Shown here piece by piece: positions 1 through 7,916 of a stretch of DNA of 64,000 nt. Location of the stretch: NCBI RefSeq assembly GCF_018100985.1, contig NZ_JAGJEI010000016.1:1-64000 (forward strand), given 5' to 3'. The position numbers were made by a program, and so were the translations under genes. The DNA comes from Pseudoalteromonas sp. MMG007 (GTDB lineage Bacteria; Pseudomonadota; Gammaproteobacteria; Enterobacterales; Alteromonadaceae). Under the pieces are notes generated by a model that was not told the origin of the DNA, searched no databases, and saw only the letters and a list, made by a program, of their open reading frames with translations. Numbering within the stretch: position 1 is the stretch's first letter; every line of letters starts with the position of its first letter.

Positions 1-18
1 TATATTCAGGAAAGTTTT

Positions 19-417
19 GTGGAAGTCGAAGAGTTAGGTCCTCTATATTTTGATGAGAGATTTGAAAGCGATATCGAATCAATAAATGATTCCGCTAATG
101 GACTTTTTATAATCATTGAATCAAAAAATGAATTAGGCAAGGATATGAGGCTTAAGCTTAGTTTTGAGTTGTCTATGGCTTATAGATATCTTGATGAAGC
201 TGATCTTTCATATTACTGGGAAACAAGATTATTTTCTTCACGCTACCATGTTTATCGAATATTAAACGGTGGCTGGTCGAATGGCGAGCCTAGACATAAA
301 GGTGTTATGGTTTTTACCGACGCTTGCCGAAATAAAGAGTACTTCATAGCCACTTCAAATGGTTGTATGAATGTAGTTAGTGATAATCCTCCAGTGATTG
401 AGATATTGAATATATAA
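19..417 (+). CDS. Hypothetical cassette-encoded protein
   Basis: A 132-residue soluble, acidic protein that I do not recognise. It has no signal peptide or membrane segment. The GTG at 19 is preceded by AGGAAAG-like sequence, but the frame stays open to the window's left edge, so the true start could lie outside. The stop codon TAA overlaps the first bases of an attC-like site, which is the usual arrangement for an integron gene cassette. Functions of such cassette proteins are mostly unknown; the neighbouring cassette resembles a phage-defence family, so a defence or toxin-antitoxin role is possible but only guessed from position. Confidence 0.55.
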   Translation: MEVEELGPLYFDERFESDIESINDSANGLFIIIESKNELGKDMRLKLSFELSMAYRYLDEADLSYYWETRLFSSRYHVYRILNGGWSNGEPRHKGVMVFTDACRNKEYFIATSNGCMNVVSDNPPVIEILNI

Positions 418-507
418 CAAGTTGCTTAAACGGACACAAACAGCTGGCTGTGCTCGTTCCTCGCTATTATAGCCAGCCATTTTTAGCCGCTTAGCAAAGC
501 GTTATGT
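412..507 (+). other. Integron attC-like recombination site (1)
   Basis: The site starts with TATAACAA, overlapping the upstream stop codon, and ends with GCGTTATGT. Imperfect inverted repeats nest inside: TTGCTTAA pairs with TTAGCAA leaving one unpaired base, CGG pairs with CCG, and GCTGGCT pairs with AGCCAGC. Short inverted core boxes, an extrahelical base and a length of about 95 bp are the hallmarks of integron attC sites. No integrase gene is visible in the window, so this is the distal part of an array or an orphan cassette cluster. Confidence 0.75.
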
Positions 508-524
508 TTTTAATAGGGGGCAGT

Positions 525-1199
525 GTGATAATTCACTTCACCAGAAAGTTTGATTACCTTAAATCTATTTTGTCTTCTTGTTCATTTAGGCTGAGCTATT
601 GTGGTGAGTACTTTGGTGATAATACAGGCAAAGTAATTTCTAGAGCCGCACATCCAATGGTATCTTTCAGTGACTATAACGATGAAGAATTACATACAAA
701 GATCGTAACGTACGGTGGGTATGGTATCGCAATTAAAAAAAGTTGGGCTGTCGAGCACGGGCTAAGTCCAGTCAACTACGTTGAGAAAAACTCACCCGTT
801 GCACAAGGATTAGTCTCTTTATTGAAAGCACGACAAAATAAAAAAATACCTAGCTCACTTCGCTTACCAATCATTCAATTGAAATGTTTCACCAAGCATG
901 TCTATGGCTTTAATAGCAAGTTCAACGAGCCTAGCTTCGATTTCAAAGCAGAAAATGAATGGAGGTTTGTTCCTAGCCTAAAGCAGATAGGTCGCAATAA
1001 AATATCAGAGAACTTTTCCACCTACGACAAGAACCAGCAGAAATATAATAAACGGTTAGAAAAGTACCCGTTACGATTTTCTCTTACTGACATAGCTTTT
1101 GTTTACGTAAAATCGGAGATTGAGAGAAATGAAATAATTACACAAACTGGTTTGCTAGCATCTCAAGTCAAGCTGAGGCTATGGGTAGAAAAAACATAA
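525..1199 (+). CDS. AbiGi-family putative abortive-infection antitoxin
   Basis: A 224-residue protein whose N-terminal half resembles the AbiGi abortive phage-resistance antitoxin family: the opening IIHFTRKFDYLKSIL, then HPMVSFSDY, and the block YGGYGIAIKKSWAVEHGLSPV. AbiGi was described as the antitoxin-like half of the lactococcal AbiG system. I chose the GTG at 525 because a GGGGG ribosome binding site lies just upstream; the in-frame ATG at 504 sits inside the attC core GTTATGT and would add seven residues. The stop TAA overlaps the next attC-like site, so this is a discrete gene cassette. No AbiGii partner is next to it. Family assignment is from recalled motifs and is moderately sure; activity is not known. 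Confidence 0.65.
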   Translation: MIIHFTRKFDYLKSILSSCSFRLSYCGEYFGDNTGKVISRAAHPMVSFSDYNDEELHTKIVTYGGYGIAIKKSWAVEHGLSPVNYVEKNSPVAQGLVSLLKARQNKKIPSSLRLPIIQLKCFTKHVYGFNSKFNEPSFDFKAENEWRFVPSLKQIGRNKISENFSTYDKNQQKYNKRLEKYPLRFSLTDIAFVYVKSEIERNEIITQTGLLASQVKLRLWVEKT

Positions 1200-1258
1200 C
1201 AAGTGATGAAAAGAAAATTACAGTCGGCTATAATTTTCCACTTAGGTAAGCGTTATGT
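1196..1258 (+). other. Integron attC-like recombination site (2)
   Basis: A short site (about 62 bp) starting ATAACAAGTG, overlapping the stop codon of the AbiGi-like cassette, and ending GCGTTATGT. AAGTG at 1201-1205 pairs with CACTT at 1239-1243, and GAAAATTA pairs with TAATTTTC inside. The right core GTTATGT is identical to that of the first site, and the left cores share TAACAAGT. Confidence 0.7.
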
Positions 1259-1277
1259 GATCAAGGAGAGTCTCACA

Positions 1278-1535
1278 ATGATATTTGAATACATTCCTCA
1301 GGTTTTGGGGATATTAGCTTTATCAATCTATTCAGTACGTAGGTTTAAAAATGGATATGATGAGAAGAATTTCTTCAATGTCGCTACTATTTGGGCTGTA
1401 GTAGCTTTAATAACGTTTTGTTTTTCAATCATGTCTTTTGTTGTTCTCAATATATATTTTGGCGTTATTTATTGCGCTGTTTTTGGTGTTTCAATTGTTG
1501 TTGCTATGAAATTTCGTAACACAGAAAAACAATAA
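1278..1535 (+). CDS. Small membrane protein, possible last cassette
   Basis: An 85-residue hydrophobic protein with about three predicted membrane segments (residues roughly 3-20, 36-57 and 60-77) and a charged C-terminus. I placed the start at the ATG at 1278, which has a good AAGGAGAG ribosome binding site 8 bases upstream; a longer reading from 1203 begins inside the attC-like site and is unlikely. It directly follows an attC site, as cassette genes do, but no attC follows it, so it is either a truncated last cassette or the first chromosomal gene beyond the array. No function recognised. Confidence 0.5.
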   Translation: MIFEYIPQVLGILALSIYSVRRFKNGYDEKNFFNVATIWAVVALITFCFSIMSFVVLNIYFGVIYCAVFGVSIVVAMKFRNTEKQ

Positions 1536-1549
1536 TAAGTAAAACACCC

Positions 1550-1577
1550 ATTCTAATTTTGCACTTTCAATTAGAAT
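1550..1577. repeat. AT-rich hairpin after the cassette array
   Basis: ATTCTAATT at 1550-1558 is the exact reverse complement of AATTAGAAT at 1569-1577, with a 10-base loop. There is no T-run after it, so it is a weak terminator candidate at best. The remaining bases to 1725 show nothing else I can name. Confidence 0.35.
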
Positions 1578-1725
1578 CGAGTACACATCGATTAGATAAG
1601 CTAAGTTGGCTTCACTTCAAAATGAAAGTATATTTTTGTTAAACCGTACGGTTTTTTATTATGTACTTTTATTAAAAATATCTTCTAATGTTAAACTACA
1701 AAAAACTTAACTACTTAATATAGCC

Positions 1726-2682
1726 ATGGCATTTTACATTCCTCTATTACAGCCTCATTTTAAACACATTGAAATTGGCGATACGTTAACATCGCTTTGG
1801 AGTGGGTGTGGCAGTATTGTTCAGTGCAAGCTTGATGATGAGCCTTGTGTCGTCAAGGCAATTAAAATACCAAGCCACATACACCATCCTAAAATTAAGC
1901 AAAGCGAATTTGCACTAAAAAGAAAACAGTACTCTTATAGCGTTGAATACACTTTTTATAAGCGTTACAGCTCGTTTTTACCTAGCATAGCAAAAAGTAT
2001 TGAATGTATAGGTGCAATTAATAAAGATGATGAATATGCGCTGGTGTTTAAGGATTTCACCAAACATGGGTTTACTCAAGCAGGGCTACAACATGTTAAA
2101 GCTATATTAAAGTGGCTGGCATACTTTCATGCGTTTAACTTAAATAAACCCGCTAACAGGTTATGGCAGCAAGGTAACTACTGGCATTTAAGCACACGCC
2201 CTGATGAGTTTAATAAATTAAATGAACACGTCGATAAAAAGTCCGATATTAAAAGTGCAGCACATAAAATAGATAAAATATTGCAAACATCGCACTATAA
2301 AACGCTGATTCATGGCGATGCTAAACTTGCCAATTTTGCGGCTGATGAGCAAAGTGAAATACTAGGGTATGACTTTCAATATGTGGGTACTGGAGTAGGG
2401 ATTATAGACGTGATGTACTTTATGACTAGTTGCTTTAATGATAAGCAGCTACATGATCACGCAGATGAATATTTAGCTTATTATTTTACGCATTTAAAAA
2501 GTGCGCTTAAAATTTATCAGCCAACTATTGATGCTGATGATGTTACTGCTCAGTGGCAAGAATTATGGCCGCTAGCATGGGCTGATTTTTTTCGCTTTTT
2601 AGCAGGCTGGAGCCCTGAGCATTTTAAAATTAGTAGTTACATGCTTAAGCAGGTAAATATCACGTTAGCAAGTAACATTTAA
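1726..2682 (+). CDS. Phosphotransferase, choline/ecdysteroid kinase-like
   Basis: A 318-residue cytoplasmic protein of the aminoglycoside phosphotransferase / choline kinase fold, closest in feel to the CHK (ecdysteroid 22-kinase-like) group. The catalytic loop is IHGDAKLANF (H196, G197, D198, N203) and the metal-binding DFG-equivalent is YDFQYVGTG shortly after. An N-terminal VKAI lysine matches the ATP-anchoring position. These enzymes transfer a phosphate from ATP to small hydroxylated substrates; the substrate cannot be read from sequence. It stands alone between the cassette array and upp. Confidence 0.75.
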   Translation: MAFYIPLLQPHFKHIEIGDTLTSLWSGCGSIVQCKLDDEPCVVKAIKIPSHIHHPKIKQSEFALKRKQYSYSVEYTFYKRYSSFLPSIAKSIECIGAINKDDEYALVFKDFTKHGFTQAGLQHVKAILKWLAYFHAFNLNKPANRLWQQGNYWHLSTRPDEFNKLNEHVDKKSDIKSAAHKIDKILQTSHYKTLIHGDAKLANFAADEQSEILGYDFQYVGTGVGIIDVMYFMTSCFNDKQLHDHADEYLAYYFTHLKSALKIYQPTIDADDVTAQWQELWPLAWADFFRFLAGWSPEHFKISSYMLKQVNITLASNI

Positions 2683-2767
2683 TAAACACAACGGGTTGGT
2701 GGTTTGCATAAATATCAATCAAATCAGCCAATTTTGGCACGATCTATGAAATCTTTACTAAAACTAC

Positions 2768-2786
2768 AGGTCAAATGACCTTTTTT
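2768..2786 (+). terminator. Short hairpin plus T-run ahead of upp
   Basis: AGGTCA, two A residues, TGACCT, then TTTTT lies about 42 bases before the upp start. It looks like a small intrinsic terminator. It could end the kinase transcript or act as an attenuator in the upp leader; upp-uraA of enterobacteria is pyrimidine-regulated, so the second reading is plausible but unproven. Confidence 0.35.
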
Positions 2787-2828
2787 AATATAAAATACCG
2801 CAAATTCTTGTATCAATAGGTTTATATC

Positions 2829-3458
2829 ATGGCTATTCACGTTATTTCACACCCTCTTGTTCAACATAAACTAGGCCTAATGCGTGCGCATGGTATTAGT
2901 ACAAAAAGCTTTCGTGAATTATGTTCTGAGGTGGGTACATTATTAACCTACGAAGCAACTAAAAACCTACAATTAGAAGATAACGAAATTACAGGCTGGG
3001 ATGGCAACAAGCTAAAGGTTGAACACATTAAAGGTAAAAAAATTACCGTAGTGCCTATTTTACGTGCAGGCCTTGGCATGATGGATGGTGTAATGCAGCT
3101 TTTACCAGCAGCTAAGGTGAGCGTTGTTGGCCTTGAACGTAACGAAGAAACACTTGAACCTGTTCCCTATTTTGAAAAGCTAGTGGGTAATATTGATGAG
3201 CGTTTAAGCTTAGTGATTGACCCTATGCTTGCCACTGGCGGCTCTATGATTGCTACAATCGATATGCTTAAAAAAGCGGGCTGCAAAGAGATTAAAGTAA
3301 TTGTGCTTGTTGCTGCGCCAGAAGGCGTTGAAAAAACATTAGCGGCTCATCCTGATATTGAAATATTTACAGCATCAGTCGATAGCCACTTAAACGAAAA
3401 GGGCTATATTATCCCTGGTTTAGGTGATGCGGGCGACAAAATTTTTGGTACTGTTTAG
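2829..3458 (+). CDS. upp: Uracil phosphoribosyltransferase
   Basis: A 209-residue enzyme of full family length that converts uracil and PRPP to UMP in pyrimidine salvage. It shows the type I PRTase PRPP-binding loop ([10 protein letters not shown]), the conserved ILRAGLGM block, and the uracil-binding C-terminus IPGLGDAGD. It is followed 9 bases later by the uracil permease gene, the same upp-uraA order as in E. coli; the TAG stop overlaps the ribosome binding site of the permease (TAGGAG), suggesting coupled translation. Confidence 0.97.
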   Translation: MAIHVISHPLVQHKLGLMRAHGISTKSFRELCSEVGTLLTYEATKNLQLEDNEITGWDGNKLKVEHIKGKKITVVPILRAGLGMMDGVMQLLPAAKVSVVGLERNEETLEPVPYFEKLVGNIDERLSLVIDPMLATGGSMIATIDMLKKAGCKEIKVIVLVAAPEGVEKTLAAHPDIEIFTASVDSHLNEKGYIIPGLGDAGDKIFGTV

Positions 3459-3467
3459 GAGTATTCA

Positions 3468-4709
3468 GTGCAGCAGAATGACACTTTTTCGATAAAAACT
3501 ATTTTAACTGGCGCGCAAATGCTGTTTGTAGCATTTGGTGCGTTAGTATTGGTGCCACTTTTAACTGGCCTTGATCCTAATGTGGCACTTTTTACTGCGG
3601 GTATTGGTACGTTACTGTTTCAATTAGTGACCAAAGGCCAAGTACCTATATTTTTAGCCTCTTCATTTGCCTTTATTGCACCGATTATAGCTGCTGTGCA
3701 AATGTGGGGCGTACCTGCCACTATGGGCGGATTAATGGCGGCAGGCTTTGCCTATATGCTTTTAAGCTTATTAGTTAAGTTTAAAGGAGTCGCAACGCTT
3801 CATAAAATTTTACCCCCTGTGGTTGTAGGCCCAGTAATAATGGTTATTGGCCTTGCACTTGCACCTGTTGCAGTAAATATGGCCATGGGTAAAAGTGGTG
3901 ATGGTAGTATTCAAATTATTGATTACAATAGCGCTATTTATATTTCGTTGTTCTCGTTATTGGTTACCCTTATTTTTGCTGTGTGGGGAAAAGGCGTATT
4001 TAAGCTTATTCCTATATTAGCAGGCGTTGTAGCGGGTTATTGCTTATCGCTTGGTATGGGCGTTGTACAATTTGATGCGGTATCTAATGCACAGTGGTTT
4101 GCTGTTCCAAACTTCACATGGCCTGAGTTTAAATGGCAAGCTATTTTGTTTATGGTGCCTGTAGCAATTGCCCCTGCTATTGAGCATATTGGCGACATGA
4201 TGGCTATTAGCCAAGTTACCAATAAAGACTTTTTGAAAAAGCCTGGACTTCATCGTACTTTGTTTGGTGATGGCCTTGCTACTTCTGCTGCATCGTTATT
4301 TGGTGGCCCGCCTAATACTACATATTCAGAGGTTACGGGCGCAGTCATGCTTACTAAAAACTTCAACCCAAAAGTAATGATGTGGACAGCTGTTATCGCC
4401 ATTATTTTAGCCTTTGTTGCCAAAATGGGCTCTGGTTTACAAACCATACCAATACCGGTAATGGGCGGCATTATGATTTTACTGTTTGGCTCTATTGCTG
4501 TAGTAGGTTTAAATACATTAGTTAAGTCGGGTGATGATTTAACCGCCCCGCGTAACTTAAGTATTGTTGCACTTATTTTGGTATGTGGCATTGGCGGTAT
4601 GCATATTGGTGGCAGCCAATTTAGCCTAGAGGGTGTAAGTTTATGTGCTATTTTAGGCATTGTTCTAAACTTAGTTTTACCCAAGGCTCAGCCTCAAGAA
4701 AATGAGTAA
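3468..4709 (+). CDS. uraA: Uracil permease (NCS2 family)
   Basis: A 413-residue inner-membrane transporter of the NCS2 / nucleobase-cation symporter 2 family that takes up uracil with protons. It has about 14 hydrophobic segments, the substrate-site glutamate in AIEHIGD and the family's NTTYSE motif. It starts with GTG at 3468, overlapped by the AGGAG site at the end of upp, so the two genes form an operon that couples uptake to conversion into UMP. A strong terminator follows. Confidence 0.95.
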   Translation: MQQNDTFSIKTILTGAQMLFVAFGALVLVPLLTGLDPNVALFTAGIGTLLFQLVTKGQVPIFLASSFAFIAPIIAAVQMWGVPATMGGLMAAGFAYMLLSLLVKFKGVATLHKILPPVVVGPVIMVIGLALAPVAVNMAMGKSGDGSIQIIDYNSAIYISLFSLLVTLIFAVWGKGVFKLIPILAGVVAGYCLSLGMGVVQFDAVSNAQWFAVPNFTWPEFKWQAILFMVPVAIAPAIEHIGDMMAISQVTNKDFLKKPGLHRTLFGDGLATSAASLFGGPPNTTYSEVTGAVMLTKNFNPKVMMWTAVIAIILAFVAKMGSGLQTIPIPVMGGIMILLFGSIAVVGLNTLVKSGDDLTAPRNLSIVALILVCGIGGMHIGGSQFSLEGVSLCAILGIVLNLVLPKAQPQENE

Positions 4710-4737
4710 TGCACGCAAGTTGAAAATATTGCACCAT

Positions 4738-4767
4738 AATAGCGCATTTTAAATGCGCTATTTTTTT
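4738..4767 (+). terminator. Rho-independent terminator of upp-uraA
   Basis: AATAGCGCATTT and AAATGCGCTATT form a 12-bp stem followed by a run of T. Confidence 0.85.
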
Positions 4768-4851
4768 AAGTAACTAAAATATATACAAAAAAAATAATGG
4801 TCTAGTACCTGCATTTAATTCTTAGAACGCATTGTATGCAAAGGAGTTACT

Positions 4852-6597
4852 ATGTCAGAGGCCAATATTGTGGATATAACCCCGTTTTTAACAAAACACC
4901 AACTGCCTTTAAAGTATCAATATTTAAGTGAACAATATTTTGTTCCACTTGCGCATGACATCCTAGAATCTAAAAAAACAAATACTCCTATTTTTGTTGC
5001 TATAAATGGATGCCAAGGCTCAGGTAAAACAACTCTCGCCGATTTTTTAGTTACTTGGTTTTCTAAAAACACACCTTTTAATAGTGTCGCGTTGTCTATT
5101 GACGATTTTTATTTAGCAAAACAAGCACGCGCTGAACTTGCAAGCGATGTACACCCTCTATTTACCACACGTGGCGTACCTGGGACCCACGATGTGACAC
5201 TGATGAATAGCACAATTACTAATCTACTCGCTGGCGAGACAAAAGTACCACTTCCTCGTTTTAATAAACACGAAGACGACTGCGTACCTAAAAGCGAATG
5301 GGTTACAAACGACAAACCCGTCGATATTGTTATTTTAGAAGGCTGGTGTGTAGGCAGCGAGCCGCAGCCACCATTTTCACTAAGCGAGCCACTTAACGAA
5401 CTAGAGCAACAATACGATAAAGAAGGTGTTTGGCGTCGTTGTGTAAATAGTTGTTTGGCAAACGAATACAAATCTGTTTTTAGCTTAATTGATTACACCG
5501 TGATGCTTAAAGCGCCCAGTTTTAGCGATGTTTTTACATGGCGACAAGAACAAGAACAAAAACTAATTGCTAAAAAAGGTGAAGGCTCGGGTACGATGAA
5601 TAACGAGCAGCTGGTGTATTTTATTTCTCATTTTGAGCGAATTACGCGAGAGAATTTAAATACATTAAGCACAAAGGCAAATGCTTTAATTGAACTCGAT
5701 AGCAACCGTGATATTAGCGGCATGCACCTTACAAGCGATGAAATGCTGCAACCAATTATATTTACAGATTTAGATGGTACATTGCTGGATCATGCTGATT
5801 ACAATACAAATAATATTAGTGAGTTATTACAGCAGCTACAAAGCGCGCATATTCCTGTTGTGTTTAATACCAGTAAAACATTTTGTGAAGTAGTTGAGCT
5901 TAAAAACGATTTAAATATTCAACAACCCTTTATTGTAGAAAATGGCGCTGCTGTTTACATTCCAGAAGATTATTTTGAACTCAAGCCTATTGGTTGTAAA
6001 AAAGTAGGCGCATATTGGTGCTATGCACTGGCTAAGCCACTATCTAGTTTATTAAAGGATTTAGATACTTTAAGAAGCGATTATAAAGCGCATTATAAAT
6101 TGTTTAGCGATTTATCGAGTGAGCAAATATCTGAACTTACAGGCCTCGATAATGCGCAAGCAAGGCGTGCCCAAACCCGCGATTATTCAGATCCCCTTTA
6201 TTGGTACGGTGACGATGAGTTACTCAGTGCCTTTGTACAAGATATAAAAGCACTCGGCTACGATATTAAAATTGGTGGCCGATTTATTCACATAGCTAAA
6301 AACACCGACAAAAGCGCTGCACAGCAGTGGTTAGTTAAACAGTTTACCCATCATTTTAGAAAGCCTCTCACGGTTATTGCACTAGGTGATAGCGATAACG
6401 ATAAGCAAATGTTAGAGCACGCAAATATCGCCATTATTATTGCCAATCCGGCCAGTAAAAAGCCGGTTAAATTATCGCACAACAAAGCACGTTATTCTCA
6501 ATCGCCAGCGCCACAAGGGTGGATTGAAGAAATAACGTCGCTGCAGTGCATTAGCAGTATTTTAAGTATTTCTGAGGAGCAAACATCTCATGGCTGA
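4852..6597 (+). CDS. Fusion: glycerate kinase-like plus glucosyl-3-phosphoglycerate phosphatase
   Basis: A 581-residue two-domain cytoplasmic protein. Residues about 1-290 are a P-loop kinase of the D-glycerate 3-kinase (GLYK/YggC-like) type with Walker A GCQGSGKTT (53-61) and SIDDFYLAK, as in that family. Residues about 300-575 are a HAD-IIB phosphatase of the mannosyl/glucosyl-3-phosphoglycerate phosphatase (MpgP/GpgP) type: nucleophile motif FTDLDGT (D306, D308) and motif IV GDSDND (512-517). The kinase half would make 3-phosphoglycerate from glycerate; the phosphatase half would remove phosphate from glucosyl-3-phosphoglycerate to give the solute glucosylglycerate. The next gene, overlapping by 8 bases, is the matching synthase. 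The mannosyl analogue is the main alternative substrate. Confidence 0.85.
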   Translation: MSEANIVDITPFLTKHQLPLKYQYLSEQYFVPLAHDILESKKTNTPIFVAINGCQGSGKTTLADFLVTWFSKNTPFNSVALSIDDFYLAKQARAELASDVHPLFTTRGVPGTHDVTLMNSTITNLLAGETKVPLPRFNKHEDDCVPKSEWVTNDKPVDIVILEGWCVGSEPQPPFSLSEPLNELEQQYDKEGVWRRCVNSCLANEYKSVFSLIDYTVMLKAPSFSDVFTWRQEQEQKLIAKKGEGSGTMNNEQLVYFISHFERITRENLNTLSTKANALIELDSNRDISGMHLTSDEMLQPIIFTDLDGTLLDHADYNTNNISELLQQLQSAHIPVVFNTSKTFCEVVELKNDLNIQQPFIVENGAAVYIPEDYFELKPIGCKKVGAYWCYALAKPLSSLLKDLDTLRSDYKAHYKLFSDLSSEQISELTGLDNAQARRAQTRDYSDPLYWYGDDELLSAFVQDIKALGYDIKIGGRFIHIAKNTDKSAAQQWLVKQFTHHFRKPLTVIALGDSDNDKQMLEHANIAIIIANPASKKPVKLSHNKARYSQSPAPQGWIEEITSLQCISSILSISEEQTSHG

Positions 6598-7810
6598 TTT
6601 TTATCAAAATGGCATTATCACGACTTTACATAATATTGCCGACAGACCAATTGAAGATTTAGAACAAGAGCTACTTAGCTTTAGCAAAAAACGCCCGATG
6701 GGGTTAATACTCCCTTCGTTATTTAGTGAACTTGAAGGCCCTGCGCTGCAAAATATAGTAAGTGAACTACGTGATGTGCCTTACTTATCGCAAATTACGA
6801 TTGGCTTAGATAGAGCAAATGAAGAGCAGTATCGTCATGCGCTTAGTTTTTTTAAAGAGTTGAATCAAAACCATAAAGTACTATGGAACGATGGGCCTCG
6901 TTTAAAAGCGCTTGATAAAGAACTGCAAGAGCTAGGTGTAGCCCCTAGGGAGCTAGGTAAAGGCAGAAACGTATGGTATTGCATGGGTTATAAGTTAGCC
7001 ACTGCCGAAGTGGAGTCAATAGCGCTGCACGATTGCGATATTTTAACCTACGATAGAAGCTTACTTGCAAGATTAATTTACCCTGTAGCACACCCTCGTT
7101 TTAACTATGAATTTTGCAAAGGGTTTTATCCACGTACTGCAAGCGGCAAAATTAACGGCCGTGTATCGCGTTTATTAGTTACGCCATTATTACGCTCATT
7201 TAAAACTATTTTGGGTAATACCGACTACCTTGAATATATGGATTCATTTAGGTATCCATTAGCAGGTGAGTTTTCGTTTAGACGCGATGTATTAAATGAT
7301 ATTCGCATTCCAAGTGATTGGGGCCTTGAAATAGGCGTACTTAGCGAAATGTACCGTAACTATTCACATAACCGCTTATGCCAAGTAGATATTGCCGATA
7401 ATTACGATCATAAACATCAAGCGCTTTCACTTGACGATCAAAGTGCAGGTTTATCTAAAATGTCTATAGATATCACTAAAGCATTATTTAGAAAACTAGC
7501 TACTCAAGGCGTTACTTTTACAAGTGAGACAATTCGCTCATTAAAAGCAACGTATTACCGTATTGGCTTAGATTTTATCGAAACCTACCATAACGATGCA
7601 CTTATGAACGGCTTAACGCTTGACGTTCACCAAGAAGAAAAAGCCGTAGAGATGTTTGCGCAAAACATAATGGAAGCAGGTCAGCACTTTTTAGAAAACC
7701 CAATGGAAGCGCCATTTGTGCCAAGTTGGAACCGTGTTGTATCAGCAATGCCAGACGTACTAGAACGCTTAAAAGAAGCTGTAGAGCTAGATAACGAAGA
7801 ATATAGTTAA
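6590..7810 (+). CDS. gpgS: Glucosyl-3-phosphoglycerate synthase (GT81)
   Basis: A 406-residue glycosyltransferase of the GpgS/GT81 type that joins glucose from a nucleotide sugar to 3-phosphoglycerate, the committed step to glucosylglycerate. It has a GT-A fold with the metal-binding motif DCD (D148, D150) in HDCDILTYDR, and the family opening FYQNG followed by LPSLFSELEGPAL. It overlaps the kinase-phosphatase gene by 8 bases (ATGGCTGA), so translation is coupled. Glucosylglycerate acts as a compatible solute under salt stress or nitrogen limitation in several bacteria. Sugar specificity cannot be settled from sequence. Confidence 0.88.
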   Translation: MADFYQNGIITTLHNIADRPIEDLEQELLSFSKKRPMGLILPSLFSELEGPALQNIVSELRDVPYLSQITIGLDRANEEQYRHALSFFKELNQNHKVLWNDGPRLKALDKELQELGVAPRELGKGRNVWYCMGYKLATAEVESIALHDCDILTYDRSLLARLIYPVAHPRFNYEFCKGFYPRTASGKINGRVSRLLVTPLLRSFKTILGNTDYLEYMDSFRYPLAGEFSFRRDVLNDIRIPSDWGLEIGVLSEMYRNYSHNRLCQVDIADNYDHKHQALSLDDQSAGLSKMSIDITKALFRKLATQGVTFTSETIRSLKATYYRIGLDFIETYHNDALMNGLTLDVHQEEKAVEMFAQNIMEAGQHFLENPMEAPFVPSWNRVVSAMPDVLERLKEAVELDNEEYS

Positions 7811-7916
7811 GAGAACCTAAACTCTGGATAATAAAATTAACCATCTCTATGGTTTTATTTACAGGTTAATTTTTTAAACAGAGTTCAGATTTATACTAAT
7901 AATAAAAGGGGCGCAT

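Noticed and set aside
504..524. ATG 504 as start of the AbiGi-like gene
   Set aside because: It lies within the attC core GTTATGT; GTG 525 has a proper GGGGG ribosome binding site.
1203..1277. Longer version of the small membrane protein
   Set aside because: The extra codons fall inside the attC hairpin and there is a much better start at 1278.
4037..4684. Minus-strand frames inside uraA
   Set aside because: Antisense frames of a clear uraA coding gene, with no ribosome binding sites or known domains.
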